Shown one piece after another: positions 1 through 6,042 of a stretch of 9,769 nt of DNA; the first letter of the stretch is position 1, and each line of letters starts with the position of its first letter. The position numbers and the translations under genes are program-made. A model generated the notes under the pieces. It did not search any database and was not told where the DNA came from. It saw nothing but the letters and a program-made list of their open reading frames with translations. This DNA is from Lysobacterales bacterium (lineage in GTDB: Bacteria; Pseudomonadota; Gammaproteobacteria; Xanthomonadales; SZUA-5). The stretch spans positions 1-9,769 of the forward strand of contig JANJUH010000482.1 of assembly GCA_024710675.1 (NCBI GenBank), given 5' to 3'.

Positions 1-1421
1 GACGCTCTCCACAAGTGCAAGGTGGCGTAGCCGCGCCAGGGCCGCCATGGCTCTGCGGCCGCCAGGACCCGTCGCGGCGACAGGCCCGGGAAGGCGCGGC
101 GGATGATCAAATCGGTGTGCGGGAAGGCATCGGGCCAGGACAGGCAGCGCAGCGCGATGTACTGCGCGGTCCATTCGCCGACACCGGGCAGCGCCCGCAA
201 TCCCGCCAGCGTGGGCTCGGCCGGCGCCAGCGGATCGAGCACCAGCCGGCCCTCGGCCAGCGCCCGCGCCAGCGCAAGGATGCTGCGCGCCCGGCTCGCC
301 AGAATGCCGAGATCGCGCAGGCTGTCCTCGTCCTGTGCGGCGAGCATCGTAGCGTCCGGGAAGCAGCGCTGGAGTCCGGCCGGCGCGGATTCGAGGGCCT
401 CGCCGTAACGCGCCGCGAGTCGCCCGGCGAGCGTGGTGGCCGCCGCAACGCTGACCTGCTGGCCCAGGATCGCGCGCACCGCCTGCTCGAAGGGATCGAT
501 GGCACCGGGCAGGCGCAGGCCGGGTTCGTCGGCAGCCAGCGAGCCCAGCGCATCAGCGATCGCCAGGGGATCGGCGTCCAGGTCGAACTGCCTGCGCACC
601 GCCGCGATCAGCGGCGCGATGGCCCGGACCAACCGCGGATCGACACGTAGACGCAACTGCGAGCGCTCGGGATCAGCAGCGACCTCGATCCAGCCGCGGA
701 CCAGCACGACGCCCGCCGCCATCCGGACCACGCGCCGGTAAACGCCACCATCGACCTGCTCCACGCCCGGCACCGCGCGCCGGCCGAGGAAATCGAGCAG
801 CGCGCCCCATGCCAGCGGCGGTCGGTAGTCCAGGCGCAGTTCCAGCGCCGCGGCGGGTGCCGCGCCCGAGCTGCGCCGCAGGCTCGCCGGGCTCATCCGG
901 TAGCGTTCGCGAAACAGCGCCTCGAGGCGGCGCAGGCTGCCGAAGCCCGCCACTGCGGCCACTTCGGTGACCGGCAGCGCAGTCTCCGCCAGCAGGCGCT
1001 TGGCCAGAAGGAGGCGCCGGGTCTGCAACCAGGCGACCGGGCTGACCCCGAACTCGGCCTGGAAGATCCGCCGGAGGTGGCGTTCACCGATCCCGAGTCG
1101 CTCCGCGACGATGGCCAGGCCCGCCACATCGGGACTGGCCTCGATGATCCTTGCCGCCGCGTGGGCCAGGGCAGCAGAGGAATCGACGGGCGCCAGCCCC
1201 GGCGCCCGCTCCGGCCGGCAGCGCAAGCAGGGACGGAATCCGGCGGCCTCGGCCGCGGCGGCGCTCTCGTACCACTGGCAGGAGCTGGCCTTCGGCGTGC
1301 GCACGCGACAGACCGGCCGGCAGTAGATGCCGGTCGTGCGCACCCCGACGAAAAAGCGCCCGTCGAAGCGGGCATCGCGGCTCAGCAGGGCACGGTAGGC
1401 AGTGGCGTCGTCGAGCATCAT
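1..1421 (-). CDS. Ada-AlkA fusion: methyl-phosphotriester sensor / AraC regulator / 3-methyladenine DNA glycosylase (3' end outside window)
   Basis: This is an alkylation-damage response protein joining an Ada-type sensor-activator to an AlkA base-excision glycosylase, acting in the cytoplasm on DNA. The 473 visible codons show three parts. The Ada zinc domain (about residues 1-75) has its four cysteines at Cys34, Cys38, Cys65 and Cys68 (GIYCRPVC and FRPCLRC); the first corresponds to the methyl-accepting Cys of E. coli Ada. An AraC helix-turn-helix region (about 85-182) contains GFGSLRR at 159-165. The AlkA part (about 190 onward) has DPFEQAVRAILGQQVS from 309, the helix-hairpin-helix LPGVG at 411-415, and Asp437 aligned with the catalytic Asp of AlkA. 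Near the window edge RPWRGYATLHLW matches the AlkA C-terminus, so only a few residues should be missing. The Ada O6-methylguanine methyltransferase domain is absent. Two adjacent ATGs (1421 and 1418) are possible starts; neither has a clear ribosome binding site. Ada-type proteins normally activate their own promoter after methylation, which is expected here but not shown. Confidence 0.95.
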   Translation of the reverse strand, partial: MMLDDATAYRALLSRDARFDGRFFVGVRTTGIYCRPVCRVRTPKASSCQWYESAAAAEAAGFRPCLRCRPERAPGLAPVDSSAALAHAAARIIEASPDVAGLAIVAERLGIGERHLRRIFQAEFGVSPVAWLQTRRLLLAKRLLAETALPVTEVAAVAGFGSLRRLEALFRERYRMSPASLRRSSGAAPAAALELRLDYRPPLAWGALLDFLGRRAVPGVEQVDGGVYRRVVRMAAGVVLVRGWIEVAADPERSQLRLRVDPRLVRAIAPLIAAVRRQFDLDADPLAIADALGSLAADEPGLRLPGAIDPFEQAVRAILGQQVSVAAATTLAGRLAARYGEALESAPAGLQRCFPDATMLAAQDEDSLRDLGILASRARSILALARALAEGRLVLDPLAPAEPTLAGLRALPGVGEWTAQYIALRCLSWPDAFPHTDLIIRRAFPGLSPRRVLAAAEPWRPWRGYATLHLWRA

Positions 1422-1585
1422 GGACCGCACTGTAGCCGAGCCCGAACGCCACCGCCCGCCATTTTCGGACCTCGAATTCCACTCCCCGAACCCCGTTTGG
1501 CGCTTGCGCCCGTTCCAGCGAGCGAGCAGGCTTCCGGGACAGACCGAGGAAGCCAGCCCTGTCCTGTCACTGCCAAGGAACCGCC
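1422..1585. promoter_or_regulatory. Divergent intergenic region between Ada-AlkA and DUF4139 genes
   Basis: This 164-base gap must hold the promoters of both divergent genes. On the minus strand a TACAGT resembling a -10 box lies at 1434-1429, only 7 bases before the Ada-AlkA ATG. If used, it would give a nearly leaderless mRNA, but I find no good -35 partner. A short inverted repeat, GGCGC-TT-GCGCC, sits at 1499-1510. I see no classical Ada box. For the rightward gene I find a ribosome binding site but no convincing promoter. Confidence 0.4.
1575..1580 (+). promoter_or_regulatory. Ribosome binding site of the DUF4139 gene
   Basis: AAGGAA lies 5 bases before the ATG at 1586. It fixes this start, which is also the one giving a complete signal peptide. 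Confidence 0.7.
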
Positions 1586-3088
1586 ATGCGTACCCTGCGT
1601 CCGCTCACTGCTGCCCTGATCGCGAGCCTCGCCATGACCCAGACCCATGCCGCCGAAGCGGACTATTCGCTCACCATCTACTCCTCCGCCGTGCCGGGCC
1701 AAATCGATGTCGGCTCACTGGCGAACTACAACATGTACGGGCTGCCGGGCTATGGCCTGGTCCGTGACCGCCGCAGCATGGCCCTGCCCAAGGGGCGCGG
1801 CGAAGTGCGCTTCCAGGACGTGGCCAAACTGATCGACCCGACGACGGTGAGCTTCTCCTCGATCGACGATCCCGCTGGTACCCGCGTCGTCGAGCAGAAC
1901 TACCAGTTCGACCTGGTCAGCGCCGCCAAGCTGATGGATCGCTACATTGGCCAGAAGATCACCGTCGAGCGTGCCGATGGCAGCGAGTTGCAGCGCTTCG
2001 AAGGCACGCTGCTCGGCACCCAGGGCGCGCTGCTGCTGCAGCTTCCGTCCGGGGAGGTCAGTTCCTTCAGCCGCTACGACAACGTGCGCTTCCCCTCGCT
2101 GCCGGGCGGATTGATCACCCGGCCGACGCTGGTCTGGCTGGTCGACAGCGCCGCCGGCGGCACCCAGAAGGCCCAGGTCGCCTACCAGACCCGCGGCATG
2201 ACCTGGTGGGCGGACTACAACGTCATCCTGCAGGAAGAAGGGCAGAACTGCCGGATGGACCTGGCTGCCTGGGTCACCATCGTCAACCAGTCCGGTGGCA
2301 GCTTTCCGCAGGCGCAGATCAAACTGGTGGCCGGTGAGGTCAACCGGGCGCCTTCGGCGCCGATGGGGCGCATGGTCAAGGCGCAGACGCTGGAGATGGC
2401 CGCACCCATGGCCGACGACGGCTTCCAGGAGTCCGAACTCTTCGAGTACCACCTGTACACCCTCGGCCGTCGCAGCGACCTGCCGGACAACTCGACCAAG
2501 CAGCTCGAACTCTTCCCCGCCGCCGCTGGCGTTGGCTGCAAGAAGGAACTGGTGTTCACCGCCAGCCCCTATCTCTATCCGATGTGGGGCGGCAGCCCGG
2601 CGCTGGACCAGGGCCTTGGCGCCACCCACAAGGGCGAGGTCGGTGCCTTCCTCAGCTTCGAGAACAAGGCCGAGAACCGCATGGGCATGCCGCTGCCGGC
2701 GGGACGCATTCGCGTCAACCAGGCGGCGCAGGATGGCTCGCTCGAGTTCATCGGCGAAGACCTGATCAAGCACACCCCGCGCAACGAGAACATCCGGATC
2801 AAACTCGGCAATTCCTTCGACGTGGTCGGCGAGCGCAAGCAGCTCGACTACCAGGTCGACACCGGCAACAAGCGCATCGACGAGACCATCGAGATCGAGG
2901 TCCGCAACCGCAAGAAGACGGCTGCCGAGGTGGTGATCCGCGACTACTTCTACCGCTGGAGCGGCTGGGAGATCCTCGAGAGCACGCACAAGGGCGACAG
3001 GCGCGACCAGCAGACCATGGACTTCAAGGTCACGATCCCGGCCGATGGCACCGCGAAGGTGCGCTACAAGGTGCGGTATCGGTGGTGA
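1586..3088 (+). CDS. Exported DUF4139 domain protein
   Basis: A 500-residue protein of unknown function. The N-terminus (MRTLRPLTAALIASLAM...THA-A) is a typical Sec signal peptide with a likely cleavage after Ala22 or Ala23, so the mature protein is probably periplasmic or exported. There is no lipobox and no C-terminal membrane segment. The DUF4139 hallmark YQTRGMTWWADYNVIL begins at Tyr200, followed by MDLAAWVTIVNQSG and LVAGEVNR, and the family's beta-rich end (RDYFYRWSGWEI, then VRYKVRYRW) closes the protein. DUF4139 proteins are widespread and mostly uncharacterised; no enzymatic motif is visible. It stands alone: divergent from the repair gene and convergent with the YhhN-type gene, so context gives no functional clue. 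Family membership is recognised from these motifs; export is inferred from the signal peptide. Confidence 0.9.
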   Translation: MRTLRPLTAALIASLAMTQTHAAEADYSLTIYSSAVPGQIDVGSLANYNMYGLPGYGLVRDRRSMALPKGRGEVRFQDVAKLIDPTTVSFSSIDDPAGTRVVEQNYQFDLVSAAKLMDRYIGQKITVERADGSELQRFEGTLLGTQGALLLQLPSGEVSSFSRYDNVRFPSLPGGLITRPTLVWLVDSAAGGTQKAQVAYQTRGMTWWADYNVILQEEGQNCRMDLAAWVTIVNQSGGSFPQAQIKLVAGEVNRAPSAPMGRMVKAQTLEMAAPMADDGFQESELFEYHLYTLGRRSDLPDNSTKQLELFPAAAGVGCKKELVFTASPYLYPMWGGSPALDQGLGATHKGEVGAFLSFENKAENRMGMPLPAGRIRVNQAAQDGSLEFIGEDLIKHTPRNENIRIKLGNSFDVVGERKQLDYQVDTGNKRIDETIEIEVRNRKKTAAEVVIRDYFYRWSGWEILESTHKGDRRDQQTMDFKVTIPADGTAKVRYKVRYRW

Positions 3089-3150
3089 GGGAAAGCCAGC
3101 GCTTTCGGCGCGCCTGTCAGGGTGCCGAGGTGGAGGGCACGAGGGCGCGA

Positions 3151-3214
3151 GGGCACGGGGCACGGGGCACGGGGCACGGGGCACGGGGCACGGGGCACGG
3201 GGCACGGGGCACGG
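3151..3214. repeat. Tandem heptamer repeat (GGGGCAC), about 9 copies, G-quadruplex candidate
   Basis: The trinucleotide CAC recurs nine times at an exact 7-base period (first at 3154, last at 3210), separated by GGGG. This gives eight full GGGG tracts plus a leading GGG, all on the plus strand with 3-base loops. A degenerate prelude (GAGGGCAC/GAGGGCGC units) covers about 3133-3150, suggesting expansion from an older imperfect repeat. It lies 62 bases after the stop codon of the DUF4139 gene, in the gap between convergent genes. Any reading through it gives a Cys-Pro-Val-Pro-Arg-Ala-Pro type repeat on the minus strand, which is an artefact. Confidence 0.95.
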
Positions 3215-3250
3215 AAGAGCAGGCGCGATGTGAGGGTGTGCTGTCAACGC

Positions 3251-3280
3251 TCGTCATCCCGGCCTGCGCCGGGATGACGA
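3251..3280. repeat. Perfect inverted repeat, REP-like, possible bidirectional terminator
   Basis: Two 13-base arms (TCGTCATCCCGGC at 3251-3263 and its exact complement at 3268-3280) flank a 4-base loop. The sequence belongs to the GTCATCCCGGC...GCCGGGATGAC type of palindrome found scattered between genes in many proteobacteria. It lies between two convergent 3' ends and could end transcription from both sides, but there is no T run on either strand, so intrinsic termination is not certain. Confidence 0.8.
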
Positions 3281-3284
3281 ATGC

Positions 3285-3296
3285 GGCCCTAGGGCC
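3285..3296. repeat. 12-base perfect palindrome GGCCCTAGGGCC
   Basis: A loop-less palindrome 42 bases beyond the 3' end of the YhhN-type gene. It could be part of the structured convergent 3' region or chance in GC-rich DNA. Confidence 0.5.
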
Positions 3297-3337
3297 AGAG
3301 ACGCGGGCCGGACTCGCCGGGAAAAGGTGTCGTGCCG

Positions 3338-3982
3338 CTACGAGCGGCCCACACTGCGCGCGATCAGGTACTGCGCCAGCCAGTAGCTCGTGAGCACCCA
3401 GGTCTTCGCCGCAGGCACCGGCTCGGCAAAGCGGTTCCACGCGAGGATCGCATCCGAACACAGGAAGGCCGCCCCGCCCAGTGCGGCGGCGGCCGTGGCG
3501 GTGCCGGGGCGGATCCGCCAGACCACGCAGGCCTGCGCCGCCATCGCGGCCAGGGCCAGCACGTAGATCACCACCGCAATGCGCTGGTCGGCGGGCACGC
3601 CGGGCCAGAGCTGGCTGAGAATCACGCCGCCCAGCAGGGCGAAAAGCGCATAGGGCCAGAGCACGGCCACCAGGCGCGCCCGGGCAGTGAAGGCGACCAG
3701 ATAGGCGAAGTGGGCGAGCAGGAAGCTCGCCAGGCCATGGATGAACCAGTCGCCAGGGAGCATCAGGAAGACATCGCCCAACGTCGACAGCAGCAGTCCG
3801 CCAACGATCCAGCGCCGGTAGCGCGGCTCGTCGCTAGCGAGCGTCAGCGCCATCGCGACGATCAGCAGCGTCGTCGCCGGCTTGGCGATCCAATGCAACC
3901 AAGGGCCACCGGGTCCCTCGTGGCTGCCGATCGCGGTCGCCGCGGCGAGACCGATGACGGCGATCCAGGCTGCATGGCGCAT
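3338..3982 (-). CDS. YhhN/TMEM86 family membrane protein, possible lysoplasmalogenase
   Basis: A 214-residue, strongly hydrophobic protein of about eight membrane segments, the usual size and shape of the YhhN family. Family signatures are KPATTL at 34-39, STLGD ending at Asp70, the following FIHGLASFLLAHFAY, and the late LCSDAILAWNRF with Asp177. The paired conserved aspartates are the residues expected to be needed for activity in TMEM86 enzymes, which hydrolyse the vinyl-ether bond of lysoplasmalogens. Whether bacterial members do this reaction is often unproven, and whether this organism makes plasmalogens is unknown. The ATG at 3982 is chosen because AGGAG (3997-3993 on the minus strand) precedes it by 10 bases; a GTG 39 bases upstream would add a polar, non-family tail. 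It is transcribed alone, divergent from the kelch gene. Family assignment is firm, the reaction less so. Confidence 0.88.
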   Translation of the reverse strand: MRHAAWIAVIGLAAATAIGSHEGPGGPWLHWIAKPATTLLIVAMALTLASDEPRYRRWIVGGLLLSTLGDVFLMLPGDWFIHGLASFLLAHFAYLVAFTARARLVAVLWPYALFALLGGVILSQLWPGVPADQRIAVVIYVLALAAMAAQACVVWRIRPGTATAAAALGGAAFLCSDAILAWNRFAEPVPAAKTWVLTSYWLAQYLIARSVGRS

Positions 3983-3992
3983 CGCGGTCGCA

Positions 3993-3997
3993 CTCCT
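3993..3997 (-). promoter_or_regulatory. Ribosome binding site of the YhhN-type gene
   Basis: AGGAG on the minus strand, 10 bases before the ATG at 3982. It decides between that ATG and the upstream GTG at 4021. Confidence 0.6.
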
Positions 3998-4027
3998 ATG
4001 CCGGGTGTCCCGAGTCTGCACCGCCCC

Positions 4028-4039
4028 GTTGCCGGCAAC
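4028..4039. promoter_or_regulatory. 12-base perfect palindrome, candidate operator
   Basis: GTTGCCGGCAAC reads identically on both strands. It lies 11 bases upstream of the -35 box of the kelch promoter and 45 bases upstream of the YhhN-type start, a position suited to a dimeric regulator of one or both genes. No regulator is known; this is a positional inference. Confidence 0.35.
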
Positions 4040-4050
4040 AACCGCGAGGC

Positions 4051-4079
4051 TTGACCCGGCGCCGAGGCCGATCTACGAT
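4051..4079 (+). promoter_or_regulatory. Sigma70-type promoter of the kelch gene
   Basis: TTGACC (4051-4056, five of six consensus bases) is followed after exactly 17 bases by TACGAT (4074-4079, four of six). The expected transcript start near 4086 gives a leader of about 25 bases that includes the ribosome binding site. It is the best promoter match seen in the window. Confidence 0.65.
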
Positions 4080-4098
4080 GATTTTCGTACTCGGGCCG

Positions 4099-4104
4099 AA
4101 GGAG
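4099..4104 (+). promoter_or_regulatory. Ribosome binding site of the kelch gene
   Basis: AAGGAG 6 bases before ATG 4111. It sets the start of the kelch gene and excludes the upstream in-frame TTG at 4051, which is itself the promoter -35 box. Confidence 0.75.
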
Positions 4105-4110
4105 CTGCGG

Positions 4111-5919
4111 ATGAGCCTCCCGAAGATCGCCGCACTATGGGCTGCGCTGTTGGTGACGCAGCCTGCCCTGGCTTGCGAACTCCACCCGCAGCCGTTCCGC
4201 AGCCAGATGAAGGCCATCGGCAGCGTGCCCTACTGGGCCGGTCCCGGCGTCAGCGGCGCCTGGTTCGACCCGGCGCGTGATGGCGAGGGCGTGATCCTGC
4301 AGTTCCTGCCCGACGGTCGGGCGATCGCGATCTGGTTCACCTATCCGGCCGCCGGCGAGCCGGGCGAGCAAGCCTGGCTGATCGGCCAGGACAGCCTCAC
4401 GGATGGCCCGGCGATTCGCTTCCGCAGCGTGATCCGACCCAGCGGCGGGCGCTTCGGCGCCGGCTTCGATCCGGCAGCAATCCGCAACGATCCCTGGGGC
4501 ACGATGGAGCTCAGCTTCGCCGACTGCAACACGGCCACCCTGAGCTGGTCGGGACCGGCCGCATTCGGCAGCGGGTCTCGCACGCTGGTGCGGCTGTCCT
4601 CGATCGACGAGAGCAGTTGCGCGGGCGCGCGCCGCCTGACCGCCTCCGGCGCCCGTGCTGCCGAGGGACTGCGCTCGAGGAGCGGCGCCTGGTATGTACC
4701 CAGCCGCTCCGGCGAGGGCTGGATCGTCGAGGAGTTGCCCGACGGCCGCGGCATCGCCTACTGGTTCACCTTCGATCCCGACGGCCGCCAGGCCTGGACC
4801 GTGGGCATCGGCCAGCGCGAGGGCAATCGCCTGGTGATCGACGACAACCGCATCACCCGCGGCACCCGCTTCGGCACGAGCTTCAATGCGGGCGATGTCG
4901 AGCGCCTGCCCTGGGGCAGCCTGACGCTGGATTTCGGCTCCTGCGGCACGGCCACCGTGAGCTACGCCTCGACCGTGCCGGGGTATGGGAACGGGACGCG
5001 CGAGGCGGCGCGTCTCACCACGATCGCGGGGGCTCCCTGTTTCGACACGCTGCCCCAGAGCCCTGTGACCGGTCCCTGGGTGGAACGGGCCCAGATGCCG
5101 CGACCTTATCCATCCGAGCTGGCCGCCACGGTTTCGGACGGGGGCATTTATGCCATGGGTGGATTTGGTCATCCACGCGGCTTCCGGCGCTACGACCCTG
5201 CGACAAACACCTGGACCGAGTTGCCCACGCTGCCTGGCGGCCGCGATCACCTCTCAGCCTTCGCGCTGGGTGGCCGGATCTACATGAATGGCGGATTTCC
5301 CAATGGTGGCGGCGAGCAGGACATCGGCACGCACCGCTACGATCCAGCACTCCAGACTTGGGAACCGGTGCCGGAAGTCCTGTCCAATCTTGCCGCCGGC
5401 GCGGCCACGCTGCATGGCACGGCTTTCATCGGCAACACCGACGGCTCGCTCCAGCACTACGATCCCTCCAGCGCGCAGGTACGCCGGATTCCGGCCGCCG
5501 ACTTCACCGAGCGCGACCACAGCCAGACGGTCGCCTTCCTCGACGAAGTCTGGGTCATCGCCGGCCGTTCACCGGAGACCCGCAGCATCCAGATCTACAA
5601 CCCGGCCAGCGGCCTGTGGCGACCGGGTCCCCCGCTCGCGATCCCGCGCGGGGGCTTCGCGGCGGCGAGCGACGGCCGCCGGCTACTTGTGGCCGGCGGA
5701 GAGGTTGTCGCGACAGGCCTTTACACCGTCGCCGAAACCGAAGTGCTGCGCGCCGGCGCCGAAGCCTTCGAGGCCGGACCGGCTCTGCCGCTGCCGGTTC
5801 ATGGCGTGGCGGGAGCCGTGGCTGGCGGATCCTTCCATGTCGTCAGTGGCGCCCCCACGGCAGGCGCAACCTTTGGCGGCACCGGCCGCCTGTTCGCGCT
5901 GCCGCTGCCCGCGGATTGA
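4111..5919 (+). CDS. Secreted protein with a duplicated N-terminal domain and kelch beta-propeller
   Basis: A 602-residue exported protein of unknown role. Residues 1-21 are a signal peptide (Ala-Leu-Ala before Cys22); position -3 is Ala rather than Leu, so a lipoprotein site is doubtful. Two copies of a domain of about 120 residues follow, at 49-170 and 192-310. Both copies begin G-A-W-(F/Y) with a nearby G-E-G, share PDGR-I-A-WFT, QAW, RFG-(A/T)-(G/S)-F and WG, and end with one internal and one terminal cysteine (Cys139/Cys170, Cys278/Cys310), suggesting a disulfide in each. Similar domains are common in exported Xanthomonadales proteins, without an assigned function that I know of. From about 320 to the end kelch-type repeats build a beta-propeller (IYAMGGFGHPRGFRRYDPATNTW, split here as IYAMGG then YDPATNTWTELP; GRIYMNGG; VWVIAGR; YNPASGLWRPGPP; LLVAGGE). 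It probably binds a surface partner or glycan; no catalytic motif is seen. It has its own promoter and is monocistronic. Confidence 0.88.
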   Translation: MSLPKIAALWAALLVTQPALACELHPQPFRSQMKAIGSVPYWAGPGVSGAWFDPARDGEGVILQFLPDGRAIAIWFTYPAAGEPGEQAWLIGQDSLTDGPAIRFRSVIRPSGGRFGAGFDPAAIRNDPWGTMELSFADCNTATLSWSGPAAFGSGSRTLVRLSSIDESSCAGARRLTASGARAAEGLRSRSGAWYVPSRSGEGWIVEELPDGRGIAYWFTFDPDGRQAWTVGIGQREGNRLVIDDNRITRGTRFGTSFNAGDVERLPWGSLTLDFGSCGTATVSYASTVPGYGNGTREAARLTTIAGAPCFDTLPQSPVTGPWVERAQMPRPYPSELAATVSDGGIYAMGGFGHPRGFRRYDPATNTWTELPTLPGGRDHLSAFALGGRIYMNGGFPNGGGEQDIGTHRYDPALQTWEPVPEVLSNLAAGAATLHGTAFIGNTDGSLQHYDPSSAQVRRIPAADFTERDHSQTVAFLDEVWVIAGRSPETRSIQIYNPASGLWRPGPPLAIPRGGFAAASDGRRLLVAGGEVVATGLYTVAETEVLRAGAEAFEAGPALPLPVHGVAGAVAGGSFHVVSGAPTAGATFGGTGRLFALPLPAD

Positions 5920-5942
5920 GGCGCCCGCTTCGGCAGAGCAAC

Positions 5943-6026
5943 AGCGTCGGGATGAATCCCGACCCACCGCAGCAAGTGCACAGCGCGACCATTCGGCTGC
6001 TGTTGGTCCGGATTCATCCGGACGCT
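5943..6026. repeat. REPIN/BIME-like element: two inverted 31-base REP-like units
   Basis: Unit 1 is 5943-5973 on the plus strand; unit 2 is 5996-6026 on the minus strand; 22 bases separate them. They agree at 27 of 31 positions. Each contains a hairpin with a 7-base stem and TGAA loop: GTCGGGATGAATCCCGAC (5946-5963) and, read on the minus strand, GTCCGGATGAATCCGGAC (6023-6006). Two of the four differences are the two sides of one stem base pair, so pairing is kept. The shared sequence continues past the hairpin as CC or CA, then AC, then C or A, then GCAGC. The element fills the gap between the convergent 3' ends of the kelch and patatin genes and may also end their transcripts. Confidence 0.85.
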
Positions 6027-6042
6027 CCTGGATGGTCCGGCC

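Noticed and set aside
107..1375. Several open frames in both strands within the first 1.4 kb
   Set aside because: They are shadows of the Ada-AlkA gene, whose own frame is open from 1421 to the window edge and carries recognisable domains.
1715..3247. Long open frame on the minus strand (510 codons)
   Set aside because: It is antisense to the DUF4139 gene. Its N-terminal Cys-Pro-Val-Pro-Arg-Ala-Pro repeats come from the heptamer array, and the rest is the low-complexity product of GC-rich antisense reading.
3151..3280. Repeats near 3.2 kb as a CRISPR array
   Set aside because: The units are 7 bases in direct tandem with no spacers, and the neighbouring hairpin occurs once.
3251..3290. Reading the hairpin as protein (VIPACAGMT-like)
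   Set aside because: This peptide is the familiar by-product of translating this kind of intergenic palindrome and is not a gene.
4051..4110. N-terminal extension of the kelch protein from 4051
   Set aside because: It would start on a TTG that forms the -35 box and would place 20 residues before the signal peptide; ATG 4111 has a good ribosome binding site.
4135..5250. Minus-strand open frame (371 codons)
   Set aside because: It is antisense to the kelch gene with no recognisable domain.
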